DNA of 64,000 bases from an uncultured Lachnospiraceae bacterium (GCA_910588955.1 CAJURQ010000013.1:14022-78021), one strand, 5' to 3'; counted from the stretch's first letter, positions 52,731 to 62,557 are shown. Program-made: numbers and translations. Notes: generated by a model from the sequence alone, not told the origin.

Positions 52731-53687
52731 ATGATAAACACAGCTTTTACAGGCGCAACCGGACTACGCCAGCCATTATTACACACTAAAAAAACAAACA
52801 AACTGGCAAGACAGCGGGCGGCGCTCCAATTTTTGTCGGGAGCAGGCAGCGGCAAAAGCAGGGACAGCTTCACTATTTCCAGTGAAGCGAGAAAGTTTTC
52901 AAGAGAACGCATAGCGGCTTTGGTTGACAAAAGCGCGAATGTATCGAGAGAAGAGTTATCCTATTATTTTGCCAACTATAACAATTCACGTGCGATTCTG
53001 GATGCGATCAATTTCAGTGAAGGGGTTTCCTGCGGATACAATCCTGCGTTTAAGGATTATGGCGTTATGCGCTTTCACTATAACGGGAGCAGGCAGATCA
53101 TACCCAATTATGCCGTGCCTAAAATGAGCGCGGGCGCTTTGCCGGAAATGCGTGCTGTCAATAATACATTGGTTTTGGATGATAAGAGCTATTACGCATG
53201 GACAGCGCCCAGCGGTCGCCGATATTCGTGGGCTGTTTTTAGTGGATATATCGGATGGGCATCGTCGGAATCTATGCTGGCGGAAGATATGGATCGGGGA
53301 GAAAACAGCGATAGATGGAAAATGTCGAAGGCGGGGGGCATCTTGACGGCTCTGGCACAGGGAAGGGAGCCGTGGGAAGGATTGTACAGCAGGAAGGAAG
53401 CTTTAGCGACCTGCGAGAAAGTGGGGATTAAGCCGGGCTTCTTTTCCATAGATGCAGGAGCCGGAAAACATACCTATATCCTGCGGGAGTCCGGAGAAAT
53501 AATAAATGTGAGTAAGGACATTGCACGGTGGAATAACATGAATTGGATAGAGGTGGGCTATAAAGAAGGGGACACATTTTCGATTTATGGAAATGAATAT
53601 GCCGTGGACAGCAGCGGTCACATTCACATTTCGCCGGATGATACGTTTACATCAACGGACGTTAAATTTGCAAGGCGTGACATGTAA
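52731..53687 (+). CDS. Family D protein, copy 1 (unknown function)
   Basis: The protein has 318 residues from ATG 52731 (AAGGAGG 10 nt upstream); ATG 52695 overlapping the E stop is an alternative. The N-terminus is basic, with DSFTISSEARKFSRERIAAL. The centre is rich in Tyr/Asn/Ser (YYFANYNNSRAILDAINF), and the C-terminus (KPGFFSIDAGAGKHTYILRE, then NEYAVDSSGHIHISPDDTFT) looks like a beta domain. No signal peptide is seen. Copy 2 is at 62590; the ends are well conserved and the middle (about 150-210) is divergent. Confidence 0.8.
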   Translation: MINTAFTGATGLRQPLLHTKKTNKLARQRAALQFLSGAGSGKSRDSFTISSEARKFSRERIAALVDKSANVSREELSYYFANYNNSRAILDAINFSEGVSCGYNPAFKDYGVMRFHYNGSRQIIPNYAVPKMSAGALPEMRAVNNTLVLDDKSYYAWTAPSGRRYSWAVFSGYIGWASSESMLAEDMDRGENSDRWKMSKAGGILTALAQGREPWEGLYSRKEALATCEKVGIKPGFFSIDAGAGKHTYILRESGEIINVSKDIARWNNMNWIEVGYKEGDTFSIYGNEYAVDSSGHIHISPDDTFTSTDVKFARRDM

Positions 53688-53730
53688 TAGGGTTTGAAAG
53701 ATTATTTGCAGTAAAAAGGAGGAAAGTATG

Positions 53731-54369
53731 ATGCAGGTGGGATTAAACAAATATCAGATCGGGAACAGCAACGTGGCGGAGAGGGCAGACAACAAAAATG
53801 TGGAGAAAAAAGCGGAGGACAAATACGCCAGTGTATCAGCGTATGAGGCATATCTGAAGGATAAGTACCCGTGTTTGACGGCTCCTAATTATAAGGTGAC
53901 AATATCACCAGCATATTTGGAGAAATGTATTAAAGATCCCAAGGAAGCAGAGTCGTTTGAGAAGGTTTTGGACCATCTACCAATTAGTCATCAGAATTTG
54001 ATAACAGGATGGAAGGCTATGGGGGCGGAAGTAAAAAATGAAGAATGGGTTTTTTATGAAGATGGTACTGGCGGCATGAGCCCGAATATGTATGTTACCA
54101 GCAAGAATACATCCTCTGGTGGTAGTGTTCAGGATAAAATATCGGAGAAAAAGGGACAGAGAAAAACGCCGTCACCGCAGGAGCATTACGAAAAGAGAAA
54201 ACTTTTAAGAGAGCAGTTTGAGGAGAGGCTGGCGGAGAAGGAGTATCTGAAAGATCAGTTGGAAGAAAAAGAAATGAAGGAAGAATTACTGGAAAAAAGC
54301 ATTTTGACAAAGGAGCGAAATGCCGGCAGATTCATTGCGCGGTATGAAGCCAATATTTTGACATCATAA
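53731..54369 (+). CDS. Family C protein, copy 2
   Basis: The protein has 212 residues; AAGGAGGA precedes. It has the same architecture as copy 1, with YASVSAYEAYLKDKYPCLTA and NYKVTISPAYLEKCIKDPKE, but a different middle (LPISHQNLITGWKAMGAEVK) and the MSPNMYVT element. A charged helical tail follows (HYEKRKLLREQFEERLAEKE). It is closer to copy 3 than to copy 1. It probably lies on one transcript with E' and D1. Confidence 0.8.
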   Translation: MQVGLNKYQIGNSNVAERADNKNVEKKAEDKYASVSAYEAYLKDKYPCLTAPNYKVTISPAYLEKCIKDPKEAESFEKVLDHLPISHQNLITGWKAMGAEVKNEEWVFYEDGTGGMSPNMYVTSKNTSSGGSVQDKISEKKGQRKTPSPQEHYEKRKLLREQFEERLAEKEYLKDQLEEKEMKEELLEKSILTKERNAGRFIARYEANILTS

Positions 54370-54461
54370 TTAGGAAAGAAAAGCCAGATGGAACAGGGAG
54401 TTGATGGACGGCATTATAAGACCGGCATGGCAAAGGGAACGAGAAGCAGAGGGAGATTTGT

Positions 54462-55343
54462 ATGGAATTAACTATGGAAAGGCTGTGTAAACGCTTTGGT
54501 TCAAAAGTAGCAGTGAATGAGATTTCTGCTACCTTGCGGGCGGGTGTCTACGAACTTCTTGGGGCGAATGGCGCCGGAAAGACGACACTCATGCGTATGG
54601 TCTGCAATATCCTGAAACCTACATCCGGCAGAATACTCTATGATGGAAATGAAATTGAACAGTTGGGCGAAACCTACCGCAGTTATCTTGGCTATCTGCC
54701 GCAGGATTTTGGGTATTATCCGGACTTTACGGCAAAGGAGTATTTAGATTTCATTGCGGCAGTCAAGGGACTTGACACTGCACAGACAAAACGGAAAGTA
54801 TCGGAGCTTTTGGAAGCTGTTCATCTGTCTGATGTGGCAGGAAAGAAGATCCGTACCTATTCAGGCGGGATGAAGCAGCGGCTTGGAATCGCACAGGCGG
54901 TCATCAATGACCCGCACATTCTTGTCTTGGACGAGCCTACGGCAGGGCTTGATCCCAAAGAGCGTATGAGGTTCCGGAATTTGATCGCAGAGCTGGGTAA
55001 GGATAAGATCGTTATCCTGTCAACGCATATCGTTTCAGACATTGATTCTATTGCAGATGTTATCCTGATGATAAAGAAGGGCGATCTGATCCTGAACTGC
55101 GGGGCTGACAGCGCGATTCACAGCATGGATGGAAAGGTTTGGAACTGCAGAGTGCAGCCATCCCGGATTGACGAAGCAGACAGGCGGTTCCTTGTAGTGA
55201 ATCTGCACCATGAGTCGGAAAACGAAGTATTACTTCGTATTGTCAGTGACATACAGCCGGTCAACGGGGCTGTCAATGTTCCCCCGACACCGGATGATCT
55301 CTATCTGTATCATTTTCGGGACGAGGAAGCAGGGAGAGGATGA
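54462..55343 (+). CDS. ABC-2 type transporter ATPase
   Basis: The protein has 293 residues. Walker A is LGANGAGKTTLMRMVCNILK, the signature is YSGGMKQRLGIAQAV, Walker B is ILVLDEPTAGLDP, and a C-terminal extension of about 75 residues follows. It belongs to the BcrA/CcmA-type subfamily common in bacteriocin self-protection and export. It precedes a permease and the second LytTR system. Confidence 0.93.
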   Translation: MELTMERLCKRFGSKVAVNEISATLRAGVYELLGANGAGKTTLMRMVCNILKPTSGRILYDGNEIEQLGETYRSYLGYLPQDFGYYPDFTAKEYLDFIAAVKGLDTAQTKRKVSELLEAVHLSDVAGKKIRTYSGGMKQRLGIAQAVINDPHILVLDEPTAGLDPKERMRFRNLIAELGKDKIVILSTHIVSDIDSIADVILMIKKGDLILNCGADSAIHSMDGKVWNCRVQPSRIDEADRRFLVVNLHHESENEVLLRIVSDIQPVNGAVNVPPTPDDLYLYHFRDEEAGRG

Positions 55344-55344
55344 A

Positions 55345-56601
55345 ATGAATCGATTATGGATTCTTGAATTAAAAAAACTTTTGAAGAAGCGTGTGAATAT
55401 TGGCGTCATAACAGTCTGTCTGTTATTAGTCGGGATATTGTTTTATCTTCCGGTCTATCAGTTCATTGTACTTGATACGGATGGAAAGCAGTTGACCGGT
55501 ACTTCTTCGATCGCTATGAACAGAGAATTTGTAAATACTCGCGCAGGCGAGCTGACAGATGAGAAGATATGTGCTGATATAGCGGCGTATCAGGCGCTGT
55601 TTCATGATCCTGATAATGTTTCTAAAGACACGACTAAAAAAACATTGACGGACGGTGCGTATTTCAAATATATCTTTCCCTATTCGGATTACTGGAAACT
55701 GATCAATGGGAATTATATTGCCCCCTGTGCTTACGATTCTTCTTTTTCCGCGGTCATAAATATGGATTTGGAGAACGGCATACATTTTTACAGTGCCCGT
55801 GATGAAAAAATAAGCACACTGCTGAATCAGACATATGAGGATTGGAATTTTTCGGACAGTGAAAAGGCATTTTGGCTGGATCGGATTTCTTCTATCACAA
55901 TACCATATGAATACGGCTACCATACAGGATGGGAAATGCTGTTTAGCTGTCTGGAATTGTTTGTAATAGGCATGATCGGCATCTGTATCTGTGTGTCAGG
56001 AACCTTTTCCGGAGAATATCAGTCTGGTGCAGACAGCATTATTTTATCTTCCCGGTATGGAAAGTCAAAGTTACTTACTGCTAAGATTTTAGCGGCATTT
56101 GCCTATAGCTTTTTCCTGTTTACACTGTTCCTGTTGGTAGGATGCGGGATCTTGCTTACCGGATTTGGTACGGACGGCTGGGAGCTGCCTGTTCAAGTGT
56201 TAAATACGATCTCACCTTATGATCTGTCGCTGGCAGGGGCGGCAGTGACTGCTGTCGGGACACTGTATCTTATCTTGGCGGGCATGGTCTCCTTTACCCT
56301 TCTTTTGTCGGCAAAAATGAGAACGGCAGTTCCTGTTCTGGTGATCATTGTATTTGCTTTTATGCTGCCTATGTTTATAGGCATCAGCGAGACAAACGGC
56401 ATCTGGAACAGGATTTTCGTACTATTGCCTTACAGGGCAGCGCAGCCTGTGTTCTCAGATGATTTTTATGGATATTTCGGTTATCCTATTGGCGGACTGA
56501 CTTTTGATGTAGTTACTGTACGAATGCTGCTATATGCGGCAGTTACCCTTATTTGTGTCCCGTTTGCCCGAAAAGCGTGGAAAGGGCATCAGGTGGTATA
56601 A
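55345..56601 (+). CDS. ABC-2 type permease
   Basis: The protein has 418 residues; GGGAGAGGA precedes ATG 55345. TM1 is at about 18-38. An extracellular loop of about 150 residues (SIAMNREFVNTRAGELTDEK onward) separates it from five helices at about 195-415. One gene supplies the membrane half for the ATPase upstream. The transported molecule is unknown; antimicrobial peptide or the regulon's signal are guesses. Confidence 0.88.
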   Translation: MNRLWILELKKLLKKRVNIGVITVCLLLVGILFYLPVYQFIVLDTDGKQLTGTSSIAMNREFVNTRAGELTDEKICADIAAYQALFHDPDNVSKDTTKKTLTDGAYFKYIFPYSDYWKLINGNYIAPCAYDSSFSAVINMDLENGIHFYSARDEKISTLLNQTYEDWNFSDSEKAFWLDRISSITIPYEYGYHTGWEMLFSCLELFVIGMIGICICVSGTFSGEYQSGADSIILSSRYGKSKLLTAKILAAFAYSFFLFTLFLLVGCGILLTGFGTDGWELPVQVLNTISPYDLSLAGAAVTAVGTLYLILAGMVSFTLLLSAKMRTAVPVLVIIVFAFMLPMFIGISETNGIWNRIFVLLPYRAAQPVFSDDFYGYFGYPIGGLTFDVVTVRMLLYAAVTLICVPFARKAWKGHQVV

Positions 56602-56635
56602 AAATCTTTTAGATTTTGAAAGGAAGAAAAGATTG

Positions 56636-57358
56636 ATGAAGATAGCGGTTTGTGATGATGACCGGCCGGTCCGGGAAGAACTGATCCGGCTGATACAAAG
56701 ACAGGTGACGGATGCGAATATCACAGAGTATCAGTCGGGGGAAGAATTGCTCCGTGCAGGATCGGACTTCGACATTTATTTTCTTGACATTGAAATGGAT
56801 GCCGTGTCCGGCATGGAGCTGGCAAGGCATATCCGGGAACGGGAAGAAACCGACAGGAGAAGGAGCATTATTATCTTTGTGACAGGGTATCGGGAATACA
56901 TGGGAGAGGCGTTTGACGTCAATGCTTTCCACTATCTGGTAAAGCCTTTGGATGAGGATAAATTTGCAGAGGTTTTTGGTCGTGCATGGAAAGAGGCATC
57001 TGCTTTTTGCGAACAGGAAAAGAAGTACATCATGGTGAAAAGCCTTGGCGCGCAGCAGCGATTACTGCTAAGGGATATTTACTATATCGAGAGCCGTAAT
57101 AAAAAAGTCATTATCCATACAACGGAGAAAACACTGGAAGTCTACGGGAAGATGGAAGAGCTGGAAAACAGGCTGGGCAGTACCTTTTACCGCTGCCACA
57201 GATGCTATCTTGTAAACATGGAGAAGATATCGGCTTACAGTGCGGATAACATACAGGTCACGAATGGGGATAACCTGCTCCTTGCAAGAACGAAATATTC
57301 TGATTTTATCAAAGCCTATATGCGGTATATCAAAAATGGAGGAATTGTCAATGTTTGA
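56636..57358 (+). CDS. LytTR response regulator 2
   Basis: The protein has 240 residues. The receiver domain (CDDDRPVREELIRLIQ, phospho-acceptor Asp51 in YFLDIEMDAVSGMEL) is followed by a LytTR domain (LRDIYYIESRNKKVIIHTTE, then FYRCHRCYLVNMEKI). It overlaps the kinase 2 start by 8 nt. By position it is the most likely binder of class B operators. It is clearly paralogous to regulator 1 at 46764. Confidence 0.92.
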   Translation: MKIAVCDDDRPVREELIRLIQRQVTDANITEYQSGEELLRAGSDFDIYFLDIEMDAVSGMELARHIREREETDRRRSIIIFVTGYREYMGEAFDVNAFHYLVKPLDEDKFAEVFGRAWKEASAFCEQEKKYIMVKSLGAQQRLLLRDIYYIESRNKKVIIHTTEKTLEVYGKMEELENRLGSTFYRCHRCYLVNMEKISAYSADNIQVTNGDNLLLARTKYSDFIKAYMRYIKNGGIVNV

Positions 57359-58817
57359 TCTGCTGTCGCCGGTTGCTATGTATTTAGCCGACAGTGTATT
57401 GAGTGTTATCTATACACGGAGTTTTCTGAAAGAAAAGTATGAGAAAAGGGGAATACCGGTGATCTGGGCTGGCGTTTATTTCCTGATCCAGATTCTGGTA
57501 TTTACCATAGGAGCCGACAGGTTTCCGGTGGGCATAGCTGCCAGAAGCATCTTAAATATCTGCATTCTGATGTTCATGCAGTCGTTTTTCTTCCAAAAAG
57601 AGATACAAAAACAGTTTTTTATTACCTTTAGTTTTGTAGCGGGGACGGAGACGGTAAAATATTTGTTCGTTACGTTTGATATTGTGATAAGCGGATGGGG
57701 GAATCAGATCTTAGATCATCTGCTCGCAGAGAATATCTTAAATACGGTAGAAAGAGCTGAGAATGTGATAACGGTCTACAATGCCGTAATGACGGTCTTA
57801 TGCATATTGTTCTATATCTTGTTATTGTCCGGATTTCTATTTTTCATAAGCAGGAAGTATGTCAAAAAGGACTATCCGTTACAGACACACGAGAATGTCT
57901 TTCTGATATTACCCTGCATTGCTGCGCTGTGTATCTCAGTCATCATAAGACTGATCATCACTTCGCTGAACAACGGGATGGGGATTGTTATCTATGAGAC
58001 CGTTCCACCGATCCGGTTTTGGCTGCCTGTTGTCGGTGCCTTGATGTTTTCTGACATAATCGCCAGCGTCATACTGTTTCAGAAACAGGTACAGTACCAT
58101 GAGGAGACAGGGAAACGTGCCCTGCTGGAAAACCAAGTCCGGCAGATGCAGAAAGAGATCGCAGAGATACAGGATATCTATAGCGACATGAGAGGGCTCC
58201 GGCATGATATGAGAAGCCATTTAGCCAACATCTCCCTGCTTATCAAAGGTACGGCAGATTCCGTGGAGGAAGAACTGGAAAGCTATATCGGGAAAATGGG
58301 GGAAACGGTCAACAGGTTAGACTTTACCTGTCAGACAGGCAATCCGATCACGGACATTATCATCCACCAGAAAGTACAGGAAGCGGAGAAGAAACAGATA
58401 CCGTTTGAGGTTGATTTCGCTTATCCATGCAAACTGCCGATAGATGTTTATGATATTTCTGTGATCTTGAATAATGCGCTGGAAAATGCCATAGAAGCGT
58501 GCGGCAGGGCAGAGGGCGAAAAACAGATCCGGTTACGTTCCTTTGTAAGAGGCTGTCTGTTCTTTATAGAGGTTGAGAATGATTTTGCAGGGAACATTGT
58601 CATGGAAAAAGAAAGCGGGCTGCCGGTCAGCAGTAAGGGAAACGGGAAACTGCATGGAATCGGCATATCCAACATACAAAGATGTGCGAGGAAGTATATG
58701 GGTGATATTGATATCGCAATCTCCGGGACAGGCGGCAGGAAGAAATTCAGCCTTACAGTCATGATGAATGGAAAAATTGCGGCGGAAACCGTGTCAGTAA
58801 CCGTGTCAGTAAACTGA
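57351..58817 (+). CDS. AgrC-like sensor histidine kinase 2
   Basis: The protein has 488 residues with GGAGG before ATG 57351. Six or seven helices cover the first 240 residues. His285 is in MRGLRHDMRSHLANISLL, and a GHKL ATPase has LNNALENAIEACGRAEGE and GNGKLHGIGISNIQRCA. The C-terminal tail (AETVSVTVSVN) is encoded by a short GTGTCAGTAAC repeat that leads into segment R2. No cognate peptide gene is visible. Confidence 0.92.
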   Translation: MFDLLSPVAMYLADSVLSVIYTRSFLKEKYEKRGIPVIWAGVYFLIQILVFTIGADRFPVGIAARSILNICILMFMQSFFFQKEIQKQFFITFSFVAGTETVKYLFVTFDIVISGWGNQILDHLLAENILNTVERAENVITVYNAVMTVLCILFYILLLSGFLFFISRKYVKKDYPLQTHENVFLILPCIAALCISVIIRLIITSLNNGMGIVIYETVPPIRFWLPVVGALMFSDIIASVILFQKQVQYHEETGKRALLENQVRQMQKEIAEIQDIYSDMRGLRHDMRSHLANISLLIKGTADSVEEELESYIGKMGETVNRLDFTCQTGNPITDIIIHQKVQEAEKKQIPFEVDFAYPCKLPIDVYDISVILNNALENAIEACGRAEGEKQIRLRSFVRGCLFFIEVENDFAGNIVMEKESGLPVSSKGNGKLHGIGISNIQRCARKYMGDIDIAISGTGGRKKFSLTVMMNGKIAAETVSVTVSVN

Positions 58818-58925
58818 CACTACACTAGAAATTTCGCGCCCAAAATGGAGCAGTTCGCGCCAGATCTATGAAAAATATTTTGCAGTTCGGCGATAAAGAA
58901 GGTAAGAACATTTATCACATGGGAG
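58807..58925 (+). repeat. 119-bp segment R2, copy 2 (end of kinase 2 plus operator B leader)
   Basis: Starts inside the last codons of kinase 2 and runs to the SD of gene F. GTCAGTAAACTGAC at 58805-58818 is a small palindrome at its left edge. Matches 52372-52490. Confidence 0.88.
58833..58861 (+). promoter_or_regulatory. Class B direct-repeat operator 2
   Basis: TTCGCGCC at 58833-58840 and 58854-58861, 21-bp period. It lies between kinase 2 and gene F, 76 bp before the F start codon. Confidence 0.75.
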
Positions 58926-58936
58926 GAGAAGTGAAG

Positions 58937-60151
58937 ATGGATTTAGGAGTAACAGGTAAATGGGGAGAGAATTATCTTTCAGGGCAGTACCGGAAGAACG
59001 CGGCGGCAGGCACAAACGGAGGCGTGGGTTTTGCGGAACTTGCGGCGGCAAAGGCTGCAGGTCAGCCGGGTGTATCGGGAATAAGTTTTAAGGATATGTG
59101 GCAGACGAGATTTCCCGGAGCCTATTATCATGTAATGGATGGATATAAGATATCACAGGGTACATGGGAAAGGCTGGATTTTCCGCATGATGATTTTTTC
59201 CGTAATAAAGTTGATAAATCTATTTTAGACTGGAAGCCAACCGGGCTTGAACCTAAAATGACAGACTCATCAGTACAGTCAAGGGCAGTATCCACTCTTG
59301 GGAAAAAATCAATCGTTGTACCGCCTGCACTGGAAGAAAAAATGAAGGATGATCCGACTCTTGCAAAACAGGTAATGGAAAGAGTCGAGACATTTATTGC
59401 AGAGAAAGAGGCGACAAAGAGACCCAATAGAATATGTTCTTACATACTTGTTCTGGATGAAGAAGGGGAGATCGCTCATACCTGTATAACAAGTGGTGGC
59501 GGAGTATCCGGCCCGACTGAAGCAGCACAGCGGCAGTTTGAAGCAGAGCAGGAGGCAAAGAGAAAGCGGAGAGCTGAATATATGGGGATCGTTGAGGAAA
59601 GCGCCCTGAAACGTAAGCTGATGGAGCAGGAAGCGAACGAACAATATTATAAGGCCAGTATAGCGAAGGAAAAGGTTTCGGCCGTTTATGAGAAAAACAG
59701 CATAGAAACTGTGGCGGAGAAATCAGCACAGGATAAAGTGACCGGGTGCGGGAAAAAAGACGGGGAACAGATCCGGGGAGTGTCAGAGACAGATTTTGAG
59801 GAACGTGTGCTGCAAAGTGCCGGGCCGAATGCGCCGCAATCTGTAAAAGATGCTTGGATGGAGACGGTAAAAGAAGTCGGAGTAAACGGACTGGGTGAAA
59901 CCAAGCATGGAAGGACACATATAACACAAATGTATATACAGCAGGCTATAGCCAATTATTATGGCTTGCTGCATAGTAATGATATTTTGGGTAATTCCGT
60001 AGAGTCAGCAATACGGGCAACCCAGAAGGCGTTATATGATTTTGACCATCCCTTAGAACCCGGCAAAGTCATAAGTATGGAGGAGCAGCAGGCGCGCTTG
60101 AAAGAAAGAGAGTTTTATACAGTATTTTTGGAGAAATTGAAAAGGTTATAG
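58937..60151 (+). CDS. Unknown island protein F, related to family C
   Basis: The protein has 404 residues from ATG 58937, chosen for GGAGGA 9 nt upstream. A Gly/Ala-rich N-terminus leads to ISFKDMWQTRFPGAYYHVMD, SIVVPPALEEKMKDDPTLAK and ILVLDEEGEIAHTCITSGGG. This order parallels family C. It is followed by a long charged coiled region and a C-terminal domain (QSVKDAWMETVKEVGVNGLG). It resembles DUF6033-type proteins; that label is from memory and tentative. No signal peptide is present. Confidence 0.8.
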   Translation: MDLGVTGKWGENYLSGQYRKNAAAGTNGGVGFAELAAAKAAGQPGVSGISFKDMWQTRFPGAYYHVMDGYKISQGTWERLDFPHDDFFRNKVDKSILDWKPTGLEPKMTDSSVQSRAVSTLGKKSIVVPPALEEKMKDDPTLAKQVMERVETFIAEKEATKRPNRICSYILVLDEEGEIAHTCITSGGGVSGPTEAAQRQFEAEQEAKRKRRAEYMGIVEESALKRKLMEQEANEQYYKASIAKEKVSAVYEKNSIETVAEKSAQDKVTGCGKKDGEQIRGVSETDFEERVLQSAGPNAPQSVKDAWMETVKEVGVNGLGETKHGRTHITQMYIQQAIANYYGLLHSNDILGNSVESAIRATQKALYDFDHPLEPGKVISMEEQQARLKEREFYTVFLEKLKRL

Positions 60152-60204
60152 GGTGTCTGGCGGCTGTGTGATAAATAATTGAAAACAATGGAGGAATATC
60201 AGCA

Positions 60205-61768
60205 ATGGAGATCAGTAACGTAAAGGAACAAGGTTCCACATGGGGAGCGGCTTTCAGTAAAAGACCGATATTCTTTATGTCAAGAAAAGAAATGGACGCT
60301 TGTTTCGACGAGAACGGGATATTTCGTAAGAACAGGATTAAGAACGTGGAACTGCGGGAAGATACCTGTACGCTCAGCAGCAACAATACGTTCCGCAGAC
60401 CGAACACCACCTATGAGGTCTGTGACAAGGATAAGGGCAGCGCGTTTCTTGACCTGAATTTTCTGATCAAGGACGAGACCAGCAATCTGAAAGGAAGCCT
60501 CAGCGATAAAAAAGGATGTGGATTTCTATAACTTCACCATCCCATTTCCGAATTTCCAGCGCAATTACTTTGGCGTTGAGGCATACATAGATATGCCGGA
60601 GGGTTGTGATTACGACCTGACTCTGTATGACGAGTACGGCAATCAGGTAGGGAAGGCGGAGTGGGACGGCGAAGGGCGGAAAAAGCTGTCCGTTCCGAAT
60701 TGGGATATGGATACCAACAAATATTGCTTCAAGGTAGAAAACGGAAACGGGGAAGAAGTATCTCCAAATGATTTTTACAGGATCAGTTTTCATGTCACCG
60801 ATAATAAGGAGCATGAAAAGACGGATGCCGTCAGGGAAGCGTATGGAAATCTTTACAGCGCCTACAGCCGGAAAGACGAAAACTGGCGGGACTATCTTGA
60901 CCGATATAATGAAGTTCTGCGGGAGACGGAGCAGAATTACCGGAAAGAGCTGGAAGAACTCCACAAAAAACAGTTTGCGGGACTGCCGGAGGGAAAGAAG
61001 TATCAGGGCGGGCGCACCGTGGACGAACTGCTGCAGGACATGGCAGAAGGGAAGGAACTGAGCGAGGCGGAGCGGGAGTATGTAAAGATCTTTGCCAACC
61101 TCAAAGATGCGGAAAAGGCACAGCAGAAGGCGGAACTGAAAAACGATTTTTCGGATGATTTCGTAAAAGATCTGGAAGGCATGGGCATTTCCCGTGAGGA
61201 CATAGAGGGGATGCAGGTACGGATCGGAAGCAATGGAACGGTGACCGTGGACGGGATAGAGGAGGAAACTGTCTGGGAACAGGTGCAGAAACTGGTGGAA
61301 AAAAAGTATAGCGACAAGATGTACCAGTATTACATAGGGATAGCTGACAGCGTGGGAAATCTGCCTGAGAACGCATACCAATATGCTGCGGACGTGCAGG
61401 AGGTGAAGCGTTACCTGAAAGGCGTTACCGGACAGGATGTCTCCTTGAAGAATCTTTATATGCTGCCTGACGGGAACATTGGCGGTCTGCCCGGCAAGGC
61501 GGATAAGCTGATCAACCATACAAAGGATAATGTTAAGGTCGATCAGATGCGGGATGCCCTCAGAAATATCATAGGAAATATCGGGGTGAGCGGCGATGTG
61601 GGGATTCCCGATTTTACCTCGGAGTTCCAGTTTGGAGACGGGGGATTTTCCGTGGTAGACAGCGGCTTTGCGGTGGATATGGGAGCGCTTGATGCGCGGC
61701 TGACACCACACTATTCCGGCAATATGTATTCCGATATGTATAAGTATCAGTTCAGAAAAGTTTTATAA
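60205..61768 (+). pseudogene. Gene G: PPC-like beta-sandwich protein split by a frameshift
   Basis: Two frames, 60205-60531 and about 60514-61768, join into one protein of about 520 residues if one A is removed from the A6 tract at 60508-60513. The repaired junction reads SLSDKK-DVDFYNFTIP, the classic opening strand of a PPC (pre-peptidase C-terminal) domain, and YDLTLYDEYGNQVGKAEWDG continues it. Downstream is a helical region with DNYKVDQMRDALRNII-like texture. This could be a true mutation, phase variation or an assembly error. No signal peptide is present. Confidence 0.8.
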
Positions 61769-61876
61769 ATAAACAAAGGCAGTGTCGATCATATGGCTGA
61801 TTACTGGACAAAACTGCTGATGTAATAGCAAAGGAAGTCTGACAGAGAATGTGGTGGATAAAACGAAGGCTGCGTT

Positions 61877-62557
61877 ATGACAAATATAACAAATTATGGC
61901 TATCATGTTCAAAGCATGGGTGGAGCAACAGGCTCAACATTACCGGGTATGTTTCAGTTTTCGCAATTAAACAGTAGCAGCATACAGTCACGATTAAAAG
62001 CGGCGGGTATTGACACAGGCAGCAGGCAGTATAAAGCCGTTATTCGGCAAATGGCAAAGGATGGATGTACTGGCAGTATGTTTACCTGTGTTCAGGCAAT
62101 TAAGAATCTGATGAAAAACTATAACGCAAGAGGAGAGTGGGTTGAACCGACTACAGGATTGACAGGTCTGCTTGTAACAGATGAAACGGGAGATAGTTAT
62201 AAAAGGATGATTGATATTCCTGAAAGCAGTAAAGATAAAATGTTTGAATATGTAAAAAATAACTATATTGAAAAAAATGGAATGGCGGACGGAGCAGGAA
62301 AAACGGAAATTTATATGGATATGTATAAACAAATGGACAGGGATGATCGGTTGTCGGCAGGCTGGACATTGGGCGAGTATCGTAAGGCGTATTCGCAAGC
62401 GTTTGTATCTGCAATTAAGGAAGTTGATCCGGCATGGGCATATGGTAAAGCCATACCTTCAGGTGTTTTGGAGGGTATCACAAGGGAGTTTGTGGAAGAT
62501 AATCTGAAAAAACCAGACAGTTCTCTTGCACGGGCATCATTGAACATACAGATATGA
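61877..62557 (+). CDS. Family E protein, full-length (unknown function)
   Basis: The protein has 226 residues; GAAGG precedes ATG 61877. It starts TNITNYGYHVQSMGGATGST, then a helical part (SRLKAAGIDTGSRQYKAVIR) and a C-terminal part with AGWTLGEYRKAYSQAFVSAI and AYGKAIPSGVLEGITREFVE. I do not recognise the family. There is no signal peptide or membrane helix. The stop overlaps ATG 62554 of the D2 frame. A partial copy is at 52498. Confidence 0.8.
   Translation: MTNITNYGYHVQSMGGATGSTLPGMFQFSQLNSSSIQSRLKAAGIDTGSRQYKAVIRQMAKDGCTGSMFTCVQAIKNLMKNYNARGEWVEPTTGLTGLLVTDETGDSYKRMIDIPESSKDKMFEYVKNNYIEKNGMADGAGKTEIYMDMYKQMDRDDRLSAGWTLGEYRKAYSQAFVSAIKEVDPAWAYGKAIPSGVLEGITREFVEDNLKKPDSSLARASLNIQI

Noticed and set aside
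46561..58900. agrB/agrD-type signal peptide genes
   Set aside because: I looked in the gaps around both LytTR systems and saw no AgrB-like membrane protease or convincing peptide precursor.
60508..60520. Programmed -1 frameshift at the A6G tract of gene G
   Set aside because: The downstream frame is +1 relative to the first, so a -1 slip would not join them; an extra A is the simpler explanation.
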